A stretch of 64,000 nt of DNA. Source: Rallus limicola (taxonomy: Eukaryota > Chordata > Aves > Gruiformes > Rallidae). The stretch lies in NCBI GenBank assembly GCA_022605955.1, contig JAKCOZ010000020.1, positions 8,297,001-8,361,000 of the forward strand, given 5' to 3'. Position 1 is the stretch's first letter. Each line of letters begins with the position of its first letter. The notes beneath the pieces are model-generated. The model did not search any database. It saw nothing but the letters and a program-made list of their open reading frames with translations, and had not been told where the DNA came from. Of this stretch, positions 34,754-48,199 are shown piece after piece. Position numbers and translations under genes: made by a program.

Positions 34754-37700
34754 CTCATACTGCATATGCACTAAGGTAGAAGGAAACTTAACACACAGGG
34801 TGGGGAATTCAGCCCAGATATATCTTGGCAACTGTTCCTGGAGAAAAGCTTTATGTTCAGATACTCTTACCTGAGCTTGATCAAGAAAGGTGCTTAGAAA
34901 CTGTGACATTCTTGAGTAGCAGCAGAGCTTATGCATGTGAGGCCACCTTGTTGACTGGCTTTCTCAGTGCTGATTTTTGCTGGGAATCTGGTCTCTGCCA
35001 CTAATGTGGGAGCACCTCTCAGGTTTCATTGAGTTTAACGTGTCACTTCTGAAAGGCTATTCCTTGTGTTTTGTCATACCTCAGGCAGAGTTTGCCCCAG
35101 TGCCCCTAGCTGCCCTCCAGTGGTGTCACAGCAAGGGACTGCACCCTCTGCAAGCACCTGCTTGTTGTCCTGAGGTGTGTGGGCACTCACAATAACCAAG
35201 AAGAAACCTGTGTTTCTCTGCTCCCTCTCTGCATGGGATGCCTGTGATGATAGGCAGTGGGAAACTTGCCAGGGTATGAAAACATCTCATCCTTAAGGAA
35301 ATAAGTCTCTGCAGGGAGCCATTCCTGAGGAGTGGGCAAGACAGCTTGGGAAGCGAGTCCAGGAATGCGGGGCGCCTGCTTGCCAAGGAAGTGCAGCGTC
35401 TGCCGGCTCAAAAGGGAGGAATTACTGGAATGTTTGGGGGATCCAAGCTATGTCATTGTGAGATAGGAACCAACAGCATTAGGAAAAAACCTTTAATGGA
35501 GAAAACTTGCAAACTACCCCCAGTTCGGTGATCATGGGAACTTGGCAGGCTTTGGAGGAGAAGAGCCAGGATTTACAAGTGAGCTGGGGCAGTTCATTAA
35601 GTCGGGGACTCAAGCAGCAAGGCTCTTGTAAAGGCCTGAGTTGTGTGATGGCACTCAGGAAATCACACGTTTTTATAGCATCTGATGTTAAACCTTTCTG
35701 CTCTGCCTCACTGGAGCAGCTCCCCCAGACAGAAGGGCTGTCATGCCTAGGTTCAGGTGCTGGATGATGGACAGCACAGACATGAAAAAGATTTTTCTGA
35801 TGGTTTAGCTGCATTTAAGCTAAGTCTTTTGGCAGCATGTCCACGTGACTTGATTTTTTTTTTCACATCCAAATCCATTTTCTTGGTGCTGATCCAATGT
35901 CCCAGGGTAGGCAAAGTCTGACACCTCACATCACAGCAGCTTTTCAGAATATATTTCCAACTCCATAAGAAAACCACCGTGTCTGTGATTACATCCCCAC
36001 TGCCTGACACTGTTTCAGCACTGGCTGTTTAGCAGTTCCTGGCCTTGAGACAATACTAGTGCCAAAGGATTCAGAAAAGGATCAGACATATGTGTGACTG
36101 CCCCTAATATCTAGTATTAACTTTAAAAAGTTTTAAAGCCCTCTTGCTCAGATCATATAGGCAGCTTTCAGGGAACAGGGAAAGAAACTTGTGTGCATTT
36201 CAGCCCCCAGCTGTCAGCATGTGGGTAGGTGCCAATATCTTGATTCCAGTTATCCAGAACTTCAAAGCCAGTAAGGTGTATTGTAGCTGGATACTGAACA
36301 AAGTGACCTGAGACCCTCTCAGCTTTGCAGCCTTGTCCTAACAGCCACTAAGACCACCAGGAATATATGATGCAAAAGCATATTTGCAGTGTCATGCCAC
36401 TTCTGGGAAGATTTGACTCCTGAAGATTCCCATGAGCTCTGGAAGTGTCTCTGGCTGGCTGGGAGAGACACAAATGCTGGGGGCACACAACTGTGCTCTC
36501 ATGGACGTGTGTAGCAAGACTGATATTTTGCTTTGAAAGTACACCTTGAACCTTGCTTTGAAGAGTGCAAAAAGGCCAGAAAAGGTTTAACAGGATGAGG
36601 GAGAAGAGCTTTTCAATTACTAGGAGTAGAAGTTTGGTGGGTCAATTCTGAGACAGAAGCAAAGAGCAGGTCCCACCTTGTTACTGGGTAAAAGTGTGTT
36701 TAGCAAAGACACTTTTGTGCCTTTTTTCCTGATTTCCCACCAGAGTAGAACTATTTCAGGCAGGTAGCTCTGCCACAGAACAGTAGGGGTTTCCTTTGTT
36801 ATGAATCAATATATCTGTCCTGGCTTCTCCCATCCAGACACTGACTCACAGAACAAATACCCAGAGGTCTGTGGGAATTAGCATGATGCTAACAACCTAA
36901 ATCCACTATTGAGGTGAAGGGTTGGATTCAAAGAACCAAAACCCCAGATGTTTTGGAGCATTTAATATATGACCAAATACTATGATATGATGGCAAAATT
37001 ATTGGGTTTGGGGTTCAATTCCTAGAGCCTGTTTTTCATGGAGTTGTGGTGCCTGCCTAGGGAGCAACATGTTGCACAGGTAGAATTTGAGCCAGAATGC
37101 TTCATGAGACTTTAGATTACAGGGCATCAGATGTTAGGGAACAACAGATACCAGCTGATAACACACTCACATGTCCATTGAAATTCCTGCTCTTTGGCTT
37201 TTGAACTTATTTGTTCTCAATTCAAAGACTGCCTATGGAAATTCGAGAGGGACAGGACCCTGTGAGCAGATAGGGAGAGAGGTTAACATGGATGGGCTCT
37301 CCGAAGAGAGAAGAGAGACACTCTTCTCTCCCGAAAGCTGGGAATGGAAGAGTTGGAGGGGGAGATGGGCAGGTTTCAGTGGGCTGGGAGTATCTGGCTG
37401 TGAATATTGATGGCAGGAAACAAGCCTAGGAAATTAATGTCAATGACCAGCCTTATACCATAAATTCTTTGCTTCAAGGTCTGTAATTGCTTTGGTTTCC
37501 ATAACACACCTAACTTCTCCACTACTTGATGTCATCCTAGAGCAATTTACCAAGGAGACAGCAAAATTCCAAGACCTAAAACAAACAGAAATAAAGTGAC
37601 TCATTTATGTTTCATCAGTGCTTCTCCAGCAGGTGATGTGGGAGTAAATTCAGATTCAGAAATACATACATTTTATTACACATATATTAATTCTGTGTAT

Positions 37701-40611
37701 TAGCACAATTCTACACAGTGATTCCATGCAGTCATTCTACTGATGCCTGTAAAGATATATCCAAAAATATTTATTTTCAAAGAAGACTGCCTAAGAAAAC
37801 TGAAGTCTAGGCAGAAGGATGTGACCTCTACTTAGGAAAGGTTCACCCAAAGACTAAAATTCTTCAAGTCATGGCCATCTTGAAGCTTGTAGGGAAGGGA
37901 TAAGAGAATGGAGTTTGAAAGAAAAAAAAAAGCCCCTGTTTGTTAGTTTTATTAGGAAGGCATTTTAATGATAATTTTCCCCTCTGTTCTTTCACAGAGT
38001 GATAAGAATCTCTTTTCTTCTTGTTTCTTGGAGGGCACTGGAAGGCATCATGGGTCAGCTAGACTGCCCTTTATCCTCTCCCATCCATCACGGTTCTTGC
38101 TGGTGATGGGTTCAAGGTGTTGCAGGTTTGAGATCCTAAGCAGTTCCTAATGCCTCCTCCACACTCTGAAGCCTGCCTTGTTTTTTCAGTAATCCAACCT
38201 TTCCCCTTCACCCACGAGAGAGTTTAAAGCATCTGCTACCACAGCATTCTGAAGAGAACAGGGAAACTGATAAAGAGTTTTCGTTGTGCTTTGATTTCCA
38301 GGGGATATTTCATCCTGGTACTAGTGGCACACTGATAACATTTTTCTTTAAGTGTAAAAATGAAGCATGAAAAATCCACCCTCCCAAATAATTTATAGCT
38401 GGCTTCAGTGCTATTATACTGTTACAAAGACCAATAGGGCACAATGATAAATGTGCCTAAAGGTTTTATTTTTCAGGTTCATAGATTGAGACAGGGAAGC
38501 CAAATTCTACCTTGTGCAGCCCGACAACTTTAATGACTTCTAAATTTCCATGGCTTGATATAATCCAGGACTTTCTATATATTTAGCTCATCGTGTTTAG
38601 CTCAGCCCAAAGGGACTGAGAATCAACTGAGAATGACATTTCATCACATTAGCACCAAGGCTGTGAAGCAAACCCCAAGGCTTCCAAGTGCTTCATCAAG
38701 ACTGTTTTTGTACTTCCCAACCATGCATTGCTGTAACAGCACACACAGTCTGATGTAGTAATGGTACAAGGTGAGGGAGAGCTACCAGAGGGGCACCTGG
38801 GAACATTAGGGAGAGCATATCATCCATAATTTGTTCAATGTTCAGCATCACACCCTTGCCATTATTTAACTTCACCTGATCTTTAGCGGGATAATTGGTG
38901 TTTAACATCTGTATTATACATCCTTCTTGAGAATGGTGTTGACAGTGCAGCCTCTGACACAGCCTGAATGGTAAATATGCTATGGGGTGCCCTGCCCAAG
39001 ATAGAAATCTCTGATCTTTCCTCCAGCCAGACTTGCCTGTTTCCTCTCTGACTGAGGTGTAATTTCTGAGTGAGCTGTGAAACTATGGGATTGCTGCCCT
39101 AAATGCGAACAGTGAGAAACGTGTGTAGATGTTAAGCAGGTAAAGCTTGCCAAATAGATCCTTATGCCACTGCCTTGAAGGTAATGACAGTGAGATTATA
39201 AACCTAAGCACCCCAGACTGCAGGGTAATTCTTTTGGGACCCAGTATGCTACGTCTGGATCAACATGGTCCCAGGGCTCAGTGGATTTTTATGGAAGTAT
39301 GGTTGAACATTTTAAATGCAAACCATTATAGGTACAGCGATCTCAAAACTCCTCCCTGTTCCTTGAAACAGTCCCTAGACACCAGGCTGCCGATGGCTAG
39401 ATCTGGCTGGGTCTGAAGCCATGTGCTTGGAAAGGCTCCATAAATCTCACTCGCACCTTTGGAGCATTCCTCCTGGTCTCAGGCTGCAACGGGAGCTTTC
39501 TGCAGGATCCCTTTGTACAGAGTGTGCAGACAATGACATTTTTGTCTTGGTTTTCATTTCATATTATTGCACCAGTTGTCCTGGATAAGATCATAAACTT
39601 GTCCTCACTGGTAAAGTGCTTTCACAATGTCTGGAGGAGGCGGGAGGAGTTTAAAATTAATGCACCTCCTAGCATGAAATTATTCATGGCTCAACACTTG
39701 TAATTACCAGGGCCAGTTTTAGGAAGCCCATGGTTATGAGGAATTTGATATTTTAAGACTTAAAACAAATGTTTTACAAGCTTTATCCTTTGCCTACTGC
39801 AGAATACATTATGGTCTGGTGAACCTTCAGTGTGTGTGTACCATCCCCAGCCATTTCCATCAGCTGATCACACCTGTCAGTCATTCATCACCAAACCATT
39901 GCTCATTAGATAATAAAATTCAATTAGGGTGGGGGAAGGTCAGCCCAGCCATTGTGCTAATTCCCCACCAAAGCAGAGGCTTCTGCAGGCCCAAGGCATC
40001 CTGTGCAAAGTTCAAAGCTTTTGGAAAAAGTAATCAGATCATACCTATTAGGGCCTGTCTGCCTACACTGACAACTGTGTCAGGAGATCCGTACAGCCCA
40101 TTCCCTCCTGGGCATGCCCCGACCACATTGCTGCCCTGGCTCCAGGCTCTTCTCGCCATCCCAGGCTTGTTCTGACATAACTCTGTTGCAATTTCTCCTC
40201 ATTCCCATTAATGCAGGAGCAGAATTTGGCCCCTGGTGCCATTTTATAGCAAAGAAGGGACTGGCTGTAGGCTGAATGGGGAGCAGGGCTTAATTCAGTA
40301 TTTAATCCATGTTCTTAAATTGCCTATCATATTACCACATTTTAATTCCCTTTGTTACTCTGTGATTTGTTATGTATTCTGGGGGACTCCCACACAACTC
40401 CTAAGTGCTTCTGCAGCTGAGTCAAAGTGATTCTGCTTTCACTGGAGACCAAAATACCACAAATCTGCAGGGCTTGTGTCGGTGCATTTTCACACCAAGA
40501 CTTGCAGCTTCTTTGCCCCCCAGAGCAGGCAGCTGGCCTGGCCGGTGACCAACCACCCATTACTGCTAGACATTTCTTCCATCAAGTAATCTGACTCTGC
40601 TTCCATCTCTC
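34754..40611. other. Non-coding stretch, no gene seen
   Basis: The largest open frame is 118 codons (plus, 39819-40175) without a domain. The part at about 39600-40180 is rich in homeodomain-like words (TTAAAATTAATGCACC, CTCATTAGATAATAAAATTC) plus a CAAAGTTCA nuclear-receptor word (HNF4-type in reverse) at about 40007, and could be a conserved regulatory block. A perfect 10-bp hairpin lies at 37306-37330. No mobile-element ends recognised. Confidence 0.5.
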
Positions 40612-41188
40612 TGTTATCCTGGTTTTGGCTGGGATAGAGTTAATTTTCTTAGCAGCAACTGGTATAATGCGATGTTTTGGATTTAGGATGAGAATAATGT
40701 TGATAGCACACTGATGTTTTCAGTTGTTGCCAAGCAGTCAGGGCCTTTTCATCTTCTCATACTACTCCACCAACCAGAAGGTGGGGGCTGCCCAAGGAGC
40801 TGGGAGGGGACACGGCCAGGGCAGCTGACCCAAACTGGCTAACAGAATATACTACATCACATTCTGCTCAGTATGTCACTGGGGGCTGGCCAGGGTGTGG
40901 TTCAGCTCAGGCACTAGCTGAGCATTGCTCCTGGACAATTGTGCTGTATGTCACTTGTTCTGTATTTATTTTTATCATCATCATCATGTTCCTTTTCTAA
41001 AACTGAAAAGTTTTAGACAGTCCTACTGTTCAGTAAGACTAAGGCCATCCTACTGAACTGCCTTTATCTCAACACACAAGTTTTACCTTTATTTTCGTTT
41101 TAAATTCTCTCCCCAGTCCCACTGGTGGGGGGTAGAGAGTGAAAAGCTATTTGGTTGCTTTGGGTGCCTGCTGGGCTAAACCCCAACA
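40612..41188 (+). mobile_element. Solo LTR of an avian ERVL-like endogenous retrovirus
   Basis: About 577 bp bounded by TG and CA. Landmarks in order match the avian ERVL-type LTR as I recall it: CTGGTTTTGGCTGGGATAGA near the start, TTAATTTTCTTAGCAGCA, GATGTTTTCAGTTGTTGCCA, GGAGCTGGGAGGGGACACGG, CTTTATCTCAACACACAAGT, TTCTCTCCCCAGTCCCACTG and GGGCTAAACCCCAACA at the end. The poly(A)-signal region before CTTTATCTC is degraded. Neither internal coding sequence nor a second LTR is nearby, and I see no matching target-site duplication (TCTCTC left, TCAGTG right), so it is an old recombined solo copy. A short TCATCATCATCATC run lies inside. Confidence 0.85.
40996..41017. repeat. 9-bp inverted repeat inside the LTR
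   Basis: TCTAAAACT and AGTTTTAGA flank a four-base GAAA spacer, a perfect 9-bp hairpin in the 3' half of the LTR. Two direct TCCTACTG repeats (41021-41028, 41048-41055) follow it. I do not recall this arrangement from the usual LTR and it may be private to this copy or subfamily. Confidence 0.85.
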
Positions 41189-44164
41189 TCAGTGAAAAGG
41201 GATTTGGAGTTCAGTTTGTATTAAGAAATTGTAGTGTTGCACCACTATCAGGTAAATAAATACTTTCCACTTTAACAGCCAGAGGACAGGAGTTTCACTT
41301 CAGATGCCCCCTTCTCGTTCTTCTTACGCTTTCAAACCAGGAAATGTATGAATGTCTCAGACCTGCCTCTATATGTTACTAAGTCAATTTTGAACTTAAT
41401 GTTCCAGGTTACCTGGACTTTTGGCAGTGCTTGAACAACACCCCCAAACTGCTCGGTGTGTCAGAGGTCATTTGCTTCACAGTTGTGAGTAGGGCTGTGA
41501 AAAGGAAATGGGTCAGAGGTGACCTTCCTACTTGTGTGTCTTGGGGCCTTTGAGGGGATCCAGCAAGTTGGAGTAGAGGGTTTCTCAGACCGCAGTATTT
41601 TGATCAAATAAAAAATCTGGTTGTGTTTTGTATTTTCCACTTACATATATCATGAAAGTTGTTACTGAATGACAAATTGGGCAGTTGAAAATTAGTGATT
41701 GCTATAGCACCCAAAAGGTCCTCCAAATCACTGTGACATCTTCCTCATCTGCTCATAGCCATACCCTACTTTTGTGCATAAAATGCATGGTTTTAAGCAT
41801 TTACACTCCTTTAGAAGTCCTTTATAAATGCGACCTTCATGTGAGGCACAGCCAAAATGATGCAGTATTATTACAGCATCACAAACCAAGCCAGTATTTA
41901 TGAGAAACCACATCCACTGACAAAGGATGCCCTCAAGCTTTTGAGGGCAGCGTGGTTTTTCTGGAATGAAGAAGGAAACAGGTTGGGTTGCAGAGAGCAG
42001 CGCTGAGGCACTGCTCAGAACAGCCGAGCTCTGCTCCTGGCCAAGGCCTGGCCCTTTCTTGCTTCATAAACGAGCAGCTCAGTTGATGAGGAAAAAATAA
42101 CTTGCTCTGTGTTTTTCAGCTAATGTTTGGTTTGCCACGAGTGCACCGCTCACACATACTATATGATGTATTGATATCACAGGAAAAAGTCATTAAAGCT
42201 CATGAAATCTCAGGAAAATACAGCAGTGTACCAAGCCATTCGCTCCCTAATGAGCACAGTAACTCAGGCTCTCGCCAGGCTCTTAAGTCCAGAGGCCAGC
42301 CTGCCAGAGCAGCATACACAAGGCATTATACACCACGGAAGGGAAGGAATTAAAAATGATTTAAGACAGCGTGTCCTACTCAGGCTGAGGTACTCTGAGG
42401 GCAGCCAAAAAGCATCACTCAGAGATTTATGTTATTCTAGGAAGGACAACTCCTGGAAACAGTGCATATGAGAACCACGGGGCAGACAAACAGTCCCATC
42501 CAGACATTTTGAATTAATGCCATGGCCAAGTGTTTGGATTTTAAAATGCTTGTCCCAGTTTCGGGCTACCAGATGCCAACTCCCATCTTTCCAGGAGCAG
42601 GACTTGACCCTTCATAGGAGGACCTGTCAAGATCTCTGCTTTAATCATCCCAAATGGCCAAAAGAAAAATCAATCTATCATACTGAGGAAAAAAATTTTG
42701 AGATCACCCCTCAAGGAGGATTGCAAGTAATCCCTGTGCAAAGGCCCTGTAAAGTGATCTCTTTCAAAATCATATGTATGAAATTAGTTATAATCTGCAT
42801 GGTAACGACCCAAATTTTCAGCTTGACGTGCATGGCACGATAAGGAGAATACAGATGGTTCTAAGGGGGGGGTTCTACATACCGTTTAATTTGGCCATAT
42901 TGAGATCTTTGCTGCATCTCAAAGGCTGTCCCGTAAAAACGTGCACAGTAAATTGAGGGTGACTGTGTTTTTTCTGGTAGAGCCTGACCCTATGCCCTTT
43001 GGAACTAGTGACTAATCTCTCACTAATTTTAGTGGTACAGGACCAGCACTTCATAATTTAGGGCCTAATTTTTGGTTGCATGAAGGTGCTTTTACATTCT
43101 CAAAGTCCTGAACCCTAATGTTAAAAAAAAAAGACCTTACAGCAGGAACTGTTAAGAGATCTGTGATACTTACTGATTATTTTAATTTTATGTAATTTAA
43201 TTAAAACAAACCAGAGTACTGCAGAGGGACAAAGAGCAGTGTGATGGGGAGTCTGGCTTAAATAGGGTACCTTGCATGGAGGAATCATATTCCAGTGTCA
43301 CAGGCAGCAAGCAGCACAGCTTTTAGCCAGGACAGAGGAGGTTCTTAGAAAAAAACATGAGGGCATTCAAGAACAGGGATACAGAAGGAGCTTGGGGGAC
43401 TATTCCACATGCACAAGGTATGTATATCTCTGGACATGTGGATCTCATGCACAGAACCTAAACCGTGAAGTTGCCCTTTCCCAAGAACACAGAAGGACTT
43501 ATATGATCCATGTTAAATAAATGTTTATCAGATGAATAATGGAGTTTTGGATGAAGTGCAAATTGTCTTGTTTGCTGCTGTCACTGTAAAAAACCTATAC
43601 CAGCATCTCTGTTGAAAGAGAGACCACAGAAGGCAAAGGACTGTAAAAAAATTGTAATCCATACAACCTGAAACTGGTACGAAGTGGATTGACAAAAGAG
43701 AAGAATGGAGTACCAAACAGAAGGCTTCAGAGGGAAAGTCCACTCACTGGAAGAAGAAAAAAGACAACCTGTTACAAAAAGGGCAAGTGAAAAGAACTTG
43801 TCCAGGGAAAACAAAATGCTATCAATTCTGCATATAACATTATCAGAAAATTACAGTAACAGTGAGGGAGCCTTCATAAAAGAGATGATAAGGGGTCTAT
43901 CACCTCTGCTATCTGACTGGAGCACCAGCATTGTTTTTGCTAATAACCTTATCTCTTGTGGTCTAACGTCTCTGATAAGAGACAAAGCACACTCCATGTT
44001 TTCTCCTGTTGTGTTTGCAGTAGGCAAGCAGCTTTCCAAGTTTGTTCCCTGCTCTTCCACAGACTTCAAAAGTGGGCATCTCCCTGAGAGGAGTGGGGAG
44101 AGGTAAACTGCCTCCTGAGGATGGTTAGGTCACTGGAGTAGGTCTTGGGACACCTGAGAGCCTG
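41189..44164. other. Non-coding stretch, no gene seen
   Basis: The 133-codon plus frame at 43705-44106 is lysine/glutamate-rich at its start with no recognised domain and no splice context. It is opposed by minus frames and probably chance. The sequence near 43170-43215 is very AT-rich (TTTAATTAAAAC words). Confidence 0.5.
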
Positions 44165-44300
44165 TCCCTGGTTCTGTTCCAGACCTGCTGGGTAACTTTG
44201 GCCAAGTCTGTCTATCTCCTTACATACACCTGTATTTCCCTTTAGTCCACAGAAGATAGTTTCTCTGTCTACCTGACAGAGAAGGACTGGGATCTTGTAA
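44165..44300 (+). mobile_element. Possible MIR-type SINE remnant
   Basis: CTGCTGGGTAACTTTGGCCA, then AGTCTGTCTATCTCCTTACA, then CTGTATTTCCCTTTAGTCC resembles the sense MIR core (GCTGTGTGACCTTGGGCAAG, then TCACTTAACCTCTCTG, then CTCAGTTTCC). Weakly conserved. Confidence 0.4.
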
Positions 44301-44379
44301 AAAACACATCAAAGAAACACTTGGATGTCAGATCTTGTCCCACCAACTTGAGGGCTGTGGGGTAGTCAGGAAAGACTAC

Positions 44380-44450
44380 TACTACCTGTACAGCAACTGG
44401 AAAGAGAACCCAGGAGTCCCATTCCTGAGTTCCTCACTCTTACAATGCTG
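44380..44450 (-). mobile_element. Possible MIR-type SINE tail, antisense
   Basis: AAGAGAACCCAGGAGTCCCA, then TTCCTGAGTTCC resembles the antisense amniote MIR end (AATAGAACCCAGGAGTCCTG, then ACTCCCAG). It is short and lies opposite in orientation to the neighbouring sense remnant. Confidence 0.45.
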
Positions 44451-47400
44451 GAAATATTTTGTGTACAACCTTCTTAATTAAAACTTTACTTTAGACACTT
44501 GAAGTAATGAAAACCAATACACACCTGCCAGGTCTAAAGACATTTTCTTCAGAGAAACTATTAGATCAACATACACTAAAACCTGGCCTGTAAATGTTTT
44601 GGCCCCAGGGCTTTTCTCATAGTACATTAAAAAAAAATGTCAACCCAAGTTAATCCTCCTTCTAACAGTTGGTAGATATGGTTTATCTGATTGAAACAAC
44701 AGGACAAAGGGATTTTACTGACTTTATTTTCATTATCATTAAAGTAAATGTTTTCGCATCTCTGAAAAAAAATTATTGGAAAGTTATCTTGTGCTGTGGA
44801 ATAGAAATTGTCCCATGCAAATCTTGATTCAATATTATTGTACACTACTGTAAATAGCATGGTGTTGATTCAGAGAGATCAGGGGGAAGGTATATTTCAG
44901 TTAGCCTGTTCGTTTGTTTCCAGTTCCTGCTGGGGCAGTTGAATTCCAGCTGCTGGCTCTGTTGGTTACGCTCCTGTTTCTCTAAGCCTGCAGGCTGTAA
45001 GGTCAAGCAGCACTTCTAAGGACATTCTGAGTTTCATGGCTGTCTTCTCCTGCCCATGCTTTGTAATCCCACCTCCTTCCATGGGAAAATGCAGGTAATG
45101 AGGCAGTGCAACTCATGTACCTTACTCGTAGCAGACCGATCATTGAGTTGGTCCTCAGCATAAATTTAAATTTAAAGCCCTGTGCAGAAAGGAAAATAGT
45201 GCAGATGGATGAAGTAAGCCTCTCAAATAGACCTGTTCTTAAGAGCTCTGTTAGGTGAGGAAAGTCCTGCACAGCAATGAGCTTGCTAAACAGTTTACCC
45301 TCCACACTTCACACTCACTAGGTTAAAAGCATGTTACTAATGAATGAGACACAAAATCACATTCATTCAGATGGGAAGACAAGGCAACATGCAGTTCTTT
45401 TAGGGGGACTCTGTTCAAACTAGCCTTGTATTTTGATTCCACCTTGAGGTAGTTTCCCACTGCCTTGTCTTTGCTGGGATGTCACTAGGATAGCTACACC
45501 CAGGGATTAGGATGTTAATCCTCTCTTCCCATTAGCACTGGCCAGAGCTGAACACATCTTCCAAGACCTGGCACATGGCTGTGCAAAATGTCCCTGGGCA
45601 AGAGCCTAGATTGCTTTCTAGTGAACACAGCCCAACTAGATAAAACATGAAATATGTTTGCATAAATCTCTGCAAAGCACAGGCACAGAGGGGAGAAATG
45701 GCCCCAAACCTCCTTTTCATAGTGCTGCGTCTTGGCCCCATAAAAAGGGATCATTAACTAAACCCCCTTGGCCTCCTCAGGCTTATCTGTCTATATAGGG
45801 CTGTATTTAGGAATAGAAATGGGATCTGGCAATTTTTAAAGATTCAGATTCCTTAATCATTCATGGTGGGAGAATGTCACTGAATGGGGATCCGCACATA
45901 AGCCCCCAAGATGGGAAAATACAGGGAGCTTTTGGTTGCTAAGGAATAAATGAGGTTAAACAGCACACATACCCTTTCCTCATGCAGTGCCTGTCTGGTG
46001 GGAATGAGAAGCCCTGAGTTTGGAATGCACTGGTTTGGTGTCTCTTGGAACATCTGGATGGCAAGACAGGACTGTGACTTTGATTATAGCTCTGCACATT
46101 TCTTGCTGCAAAACCCTGTTTCCTTCCATCCTCTCATTCCTCTCCCCAGGAAAATACTTCTCCCCATGACATGGTGGGGGAATCCACCTTCCAGTGGGTT
46201 AAGAGATTTATTTCACAGCAGCTGTGACAGGGGTGTAGGTAGATTGTACACGTGCCATTACGGGGCAACAGAGCCCAGAGAGCAGCTGCTCTGTACACAC
46301 CTGCCATGGGTACATGGGGGAAGGCAGTGATTTATCTGACATCATCAGTGGAAAAAAAATGTGTAACTGACCAGGCACAGTCTGCCCCTCTTATTTTCCA
46401 GCTCTTCTATGAAGGCTGTTCCCTCCTCAGAGTCTCCTCCTTGCTTTCAGCCCATTGCAGTTGGTGTTCACAGGATGTGATGACACAGTCAGGTCTCCAC
46501 GACAAAGGCCAAGATGTTTAAATCCACTAGAGGTATTCAGAGCCCCTGCTGTGGAAGGCAGCTTTCTTCCCATGCAGATCTGGATACCAAACACATGCAG
46601 TGCTATTAGCAGGAACTTGGCCCATTTTGAACCCAAATGTGCAGATCAGATTTCTGCTGAGAAATCCTTAGATGCAGAGGAGCAAGCCAAAAATGGTGAT
46701 GTGGAAACAGGAGAAGCAGTACTACAACACAGCCATCCTTGGGGCTTTCTCTTCAGTTTTCTCTAGTAGGTTTGTCTCTTGTTGTTCTCTGTGTAATCTA
46801 CAGCTGTCTGAGTCTAATGAGCTAAATGAGTGTACGAGCCTCAGTTGGGTGCCTGTTGGCTTAACAGCTACAGCTGCACACAGGGGAGAATCCTGTGATG
46901 GTTGGGCTGTGTATAAAGGGTGGCACCAGCTGTACGTAGCCCTTTAACTGTGGGAAAGATGTGTGGGGAGGGTGAGGTTGCTTAAGCTTGTGGCCATGCA
47001 GTGAGGGACTCCTAGGACTAGCAGCTCTGTATTGTTAGTCTGCTCAAGAGCCTTCATATCCCCTTATGCACTGTTAAATGAGCTTTAGACTTTCTTTGAT
47101 ACAGAATTGTTTGGTATCAAGCTGTGGAGTGAATTTTACCTGTGAAGAGACTGGGCAAGGTGAACGTGAAATCCAAATGCAGGGTGACCTGAAAAGCAGT
47201 TTCTGGGGAATAGCTTGAGGCTCATCCAGATTTTCACAAATTGGGGTTTAGTCTTCAACAGGGAAATATGTTTTGCAGCACTGAATACTTCTCTCTGAAT
47301 ACAGAATATTCTGTACACAGGCTGATGTTGAAGCAGCTTTAGTCAGCACAACCTAGAACATACAGGGGGCTTCCACAGTAGAAGGAGTCAGGTGGGAAAA

Positions 47401-48199
47401 TGGAAAGTAAGTTTTATTATAGATCAAATGAAATGAGCTAGAACTAAGCTTTCCAGGGAGAGCAGGATCTGGTCTCCTCTTACAAGGAGACTAAACAAGA
47501 TAAAAAGCTACATTGGCATATGCTTGTAGATGGATAGCAATATTAGACATAAAATACATCAGCAATTCTTAAAATATATAAGACAAATTAAAAAAAAATC
47601 TAACAACTGTAGTGTTTTCATGATTGTGGAAGGGCTGCATCAGGAACCCTGGCATTTAAAATGCTACAAAAAGTAATTGAGAGTATGGCAAAAAACTCAT
47701 TAAAAACTGATTCTGTTTCCACACACTTTAAATGTCTGTTCTTATTTGCAGAACTGGAATAATAGCATTTTCAAATGTTTATGAAAATAGAATTTTTTCA
47801 AAGGCAAAGGGATTTTTCCATGTGCCAGCCATTTACAGGATCTTAAAAATAACCAGAACTGAAGAGATCCTAATATTCTAGATAAGTTTTCATATCAGTG
47901 GTCACTTTACCTTAGTGAGGCCACATTTGTAAGAATATGTGGGATTATCTTGTAACCTAAGAATACAGTGTGTATTGAAATGTTATGGTTGGAGGTTTTT
48001 ATTCCTGCCTCCCTCATGCTGCAGTTCAGCTGACAAGCACACAGGCAGCTCATAGAGAACAGTGTTGGCTGTTCACAGTGTGTTGAGGAATATGAATTGC
48101 AACAAAAGACAAAAGGTTGGATGATGAGGTATTTATTTTAGCGACTTTAAAGCTTTAGACATTATGTACAATGAGTCCACATGTAATGATGCATATGGA
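44451..48199. other. Non-coding stretch, no gene seen
   Basis: AT-rich with short frames (up to 126 codons plus at 45950-46330, no domain). The part at 47700-47770 has a MIR-tail-like phrase (TTATTTGCAGAACTGGAATA) too short to call. No tandem repeat. Confidence 0.5.

Noticed and set aside
43705..44106. A 133-codon plus-strand open frame
   Set aside because: No recognised domain or promoter, overlapped by minus-strand frames, and of a length expected by chance in 64 kb.
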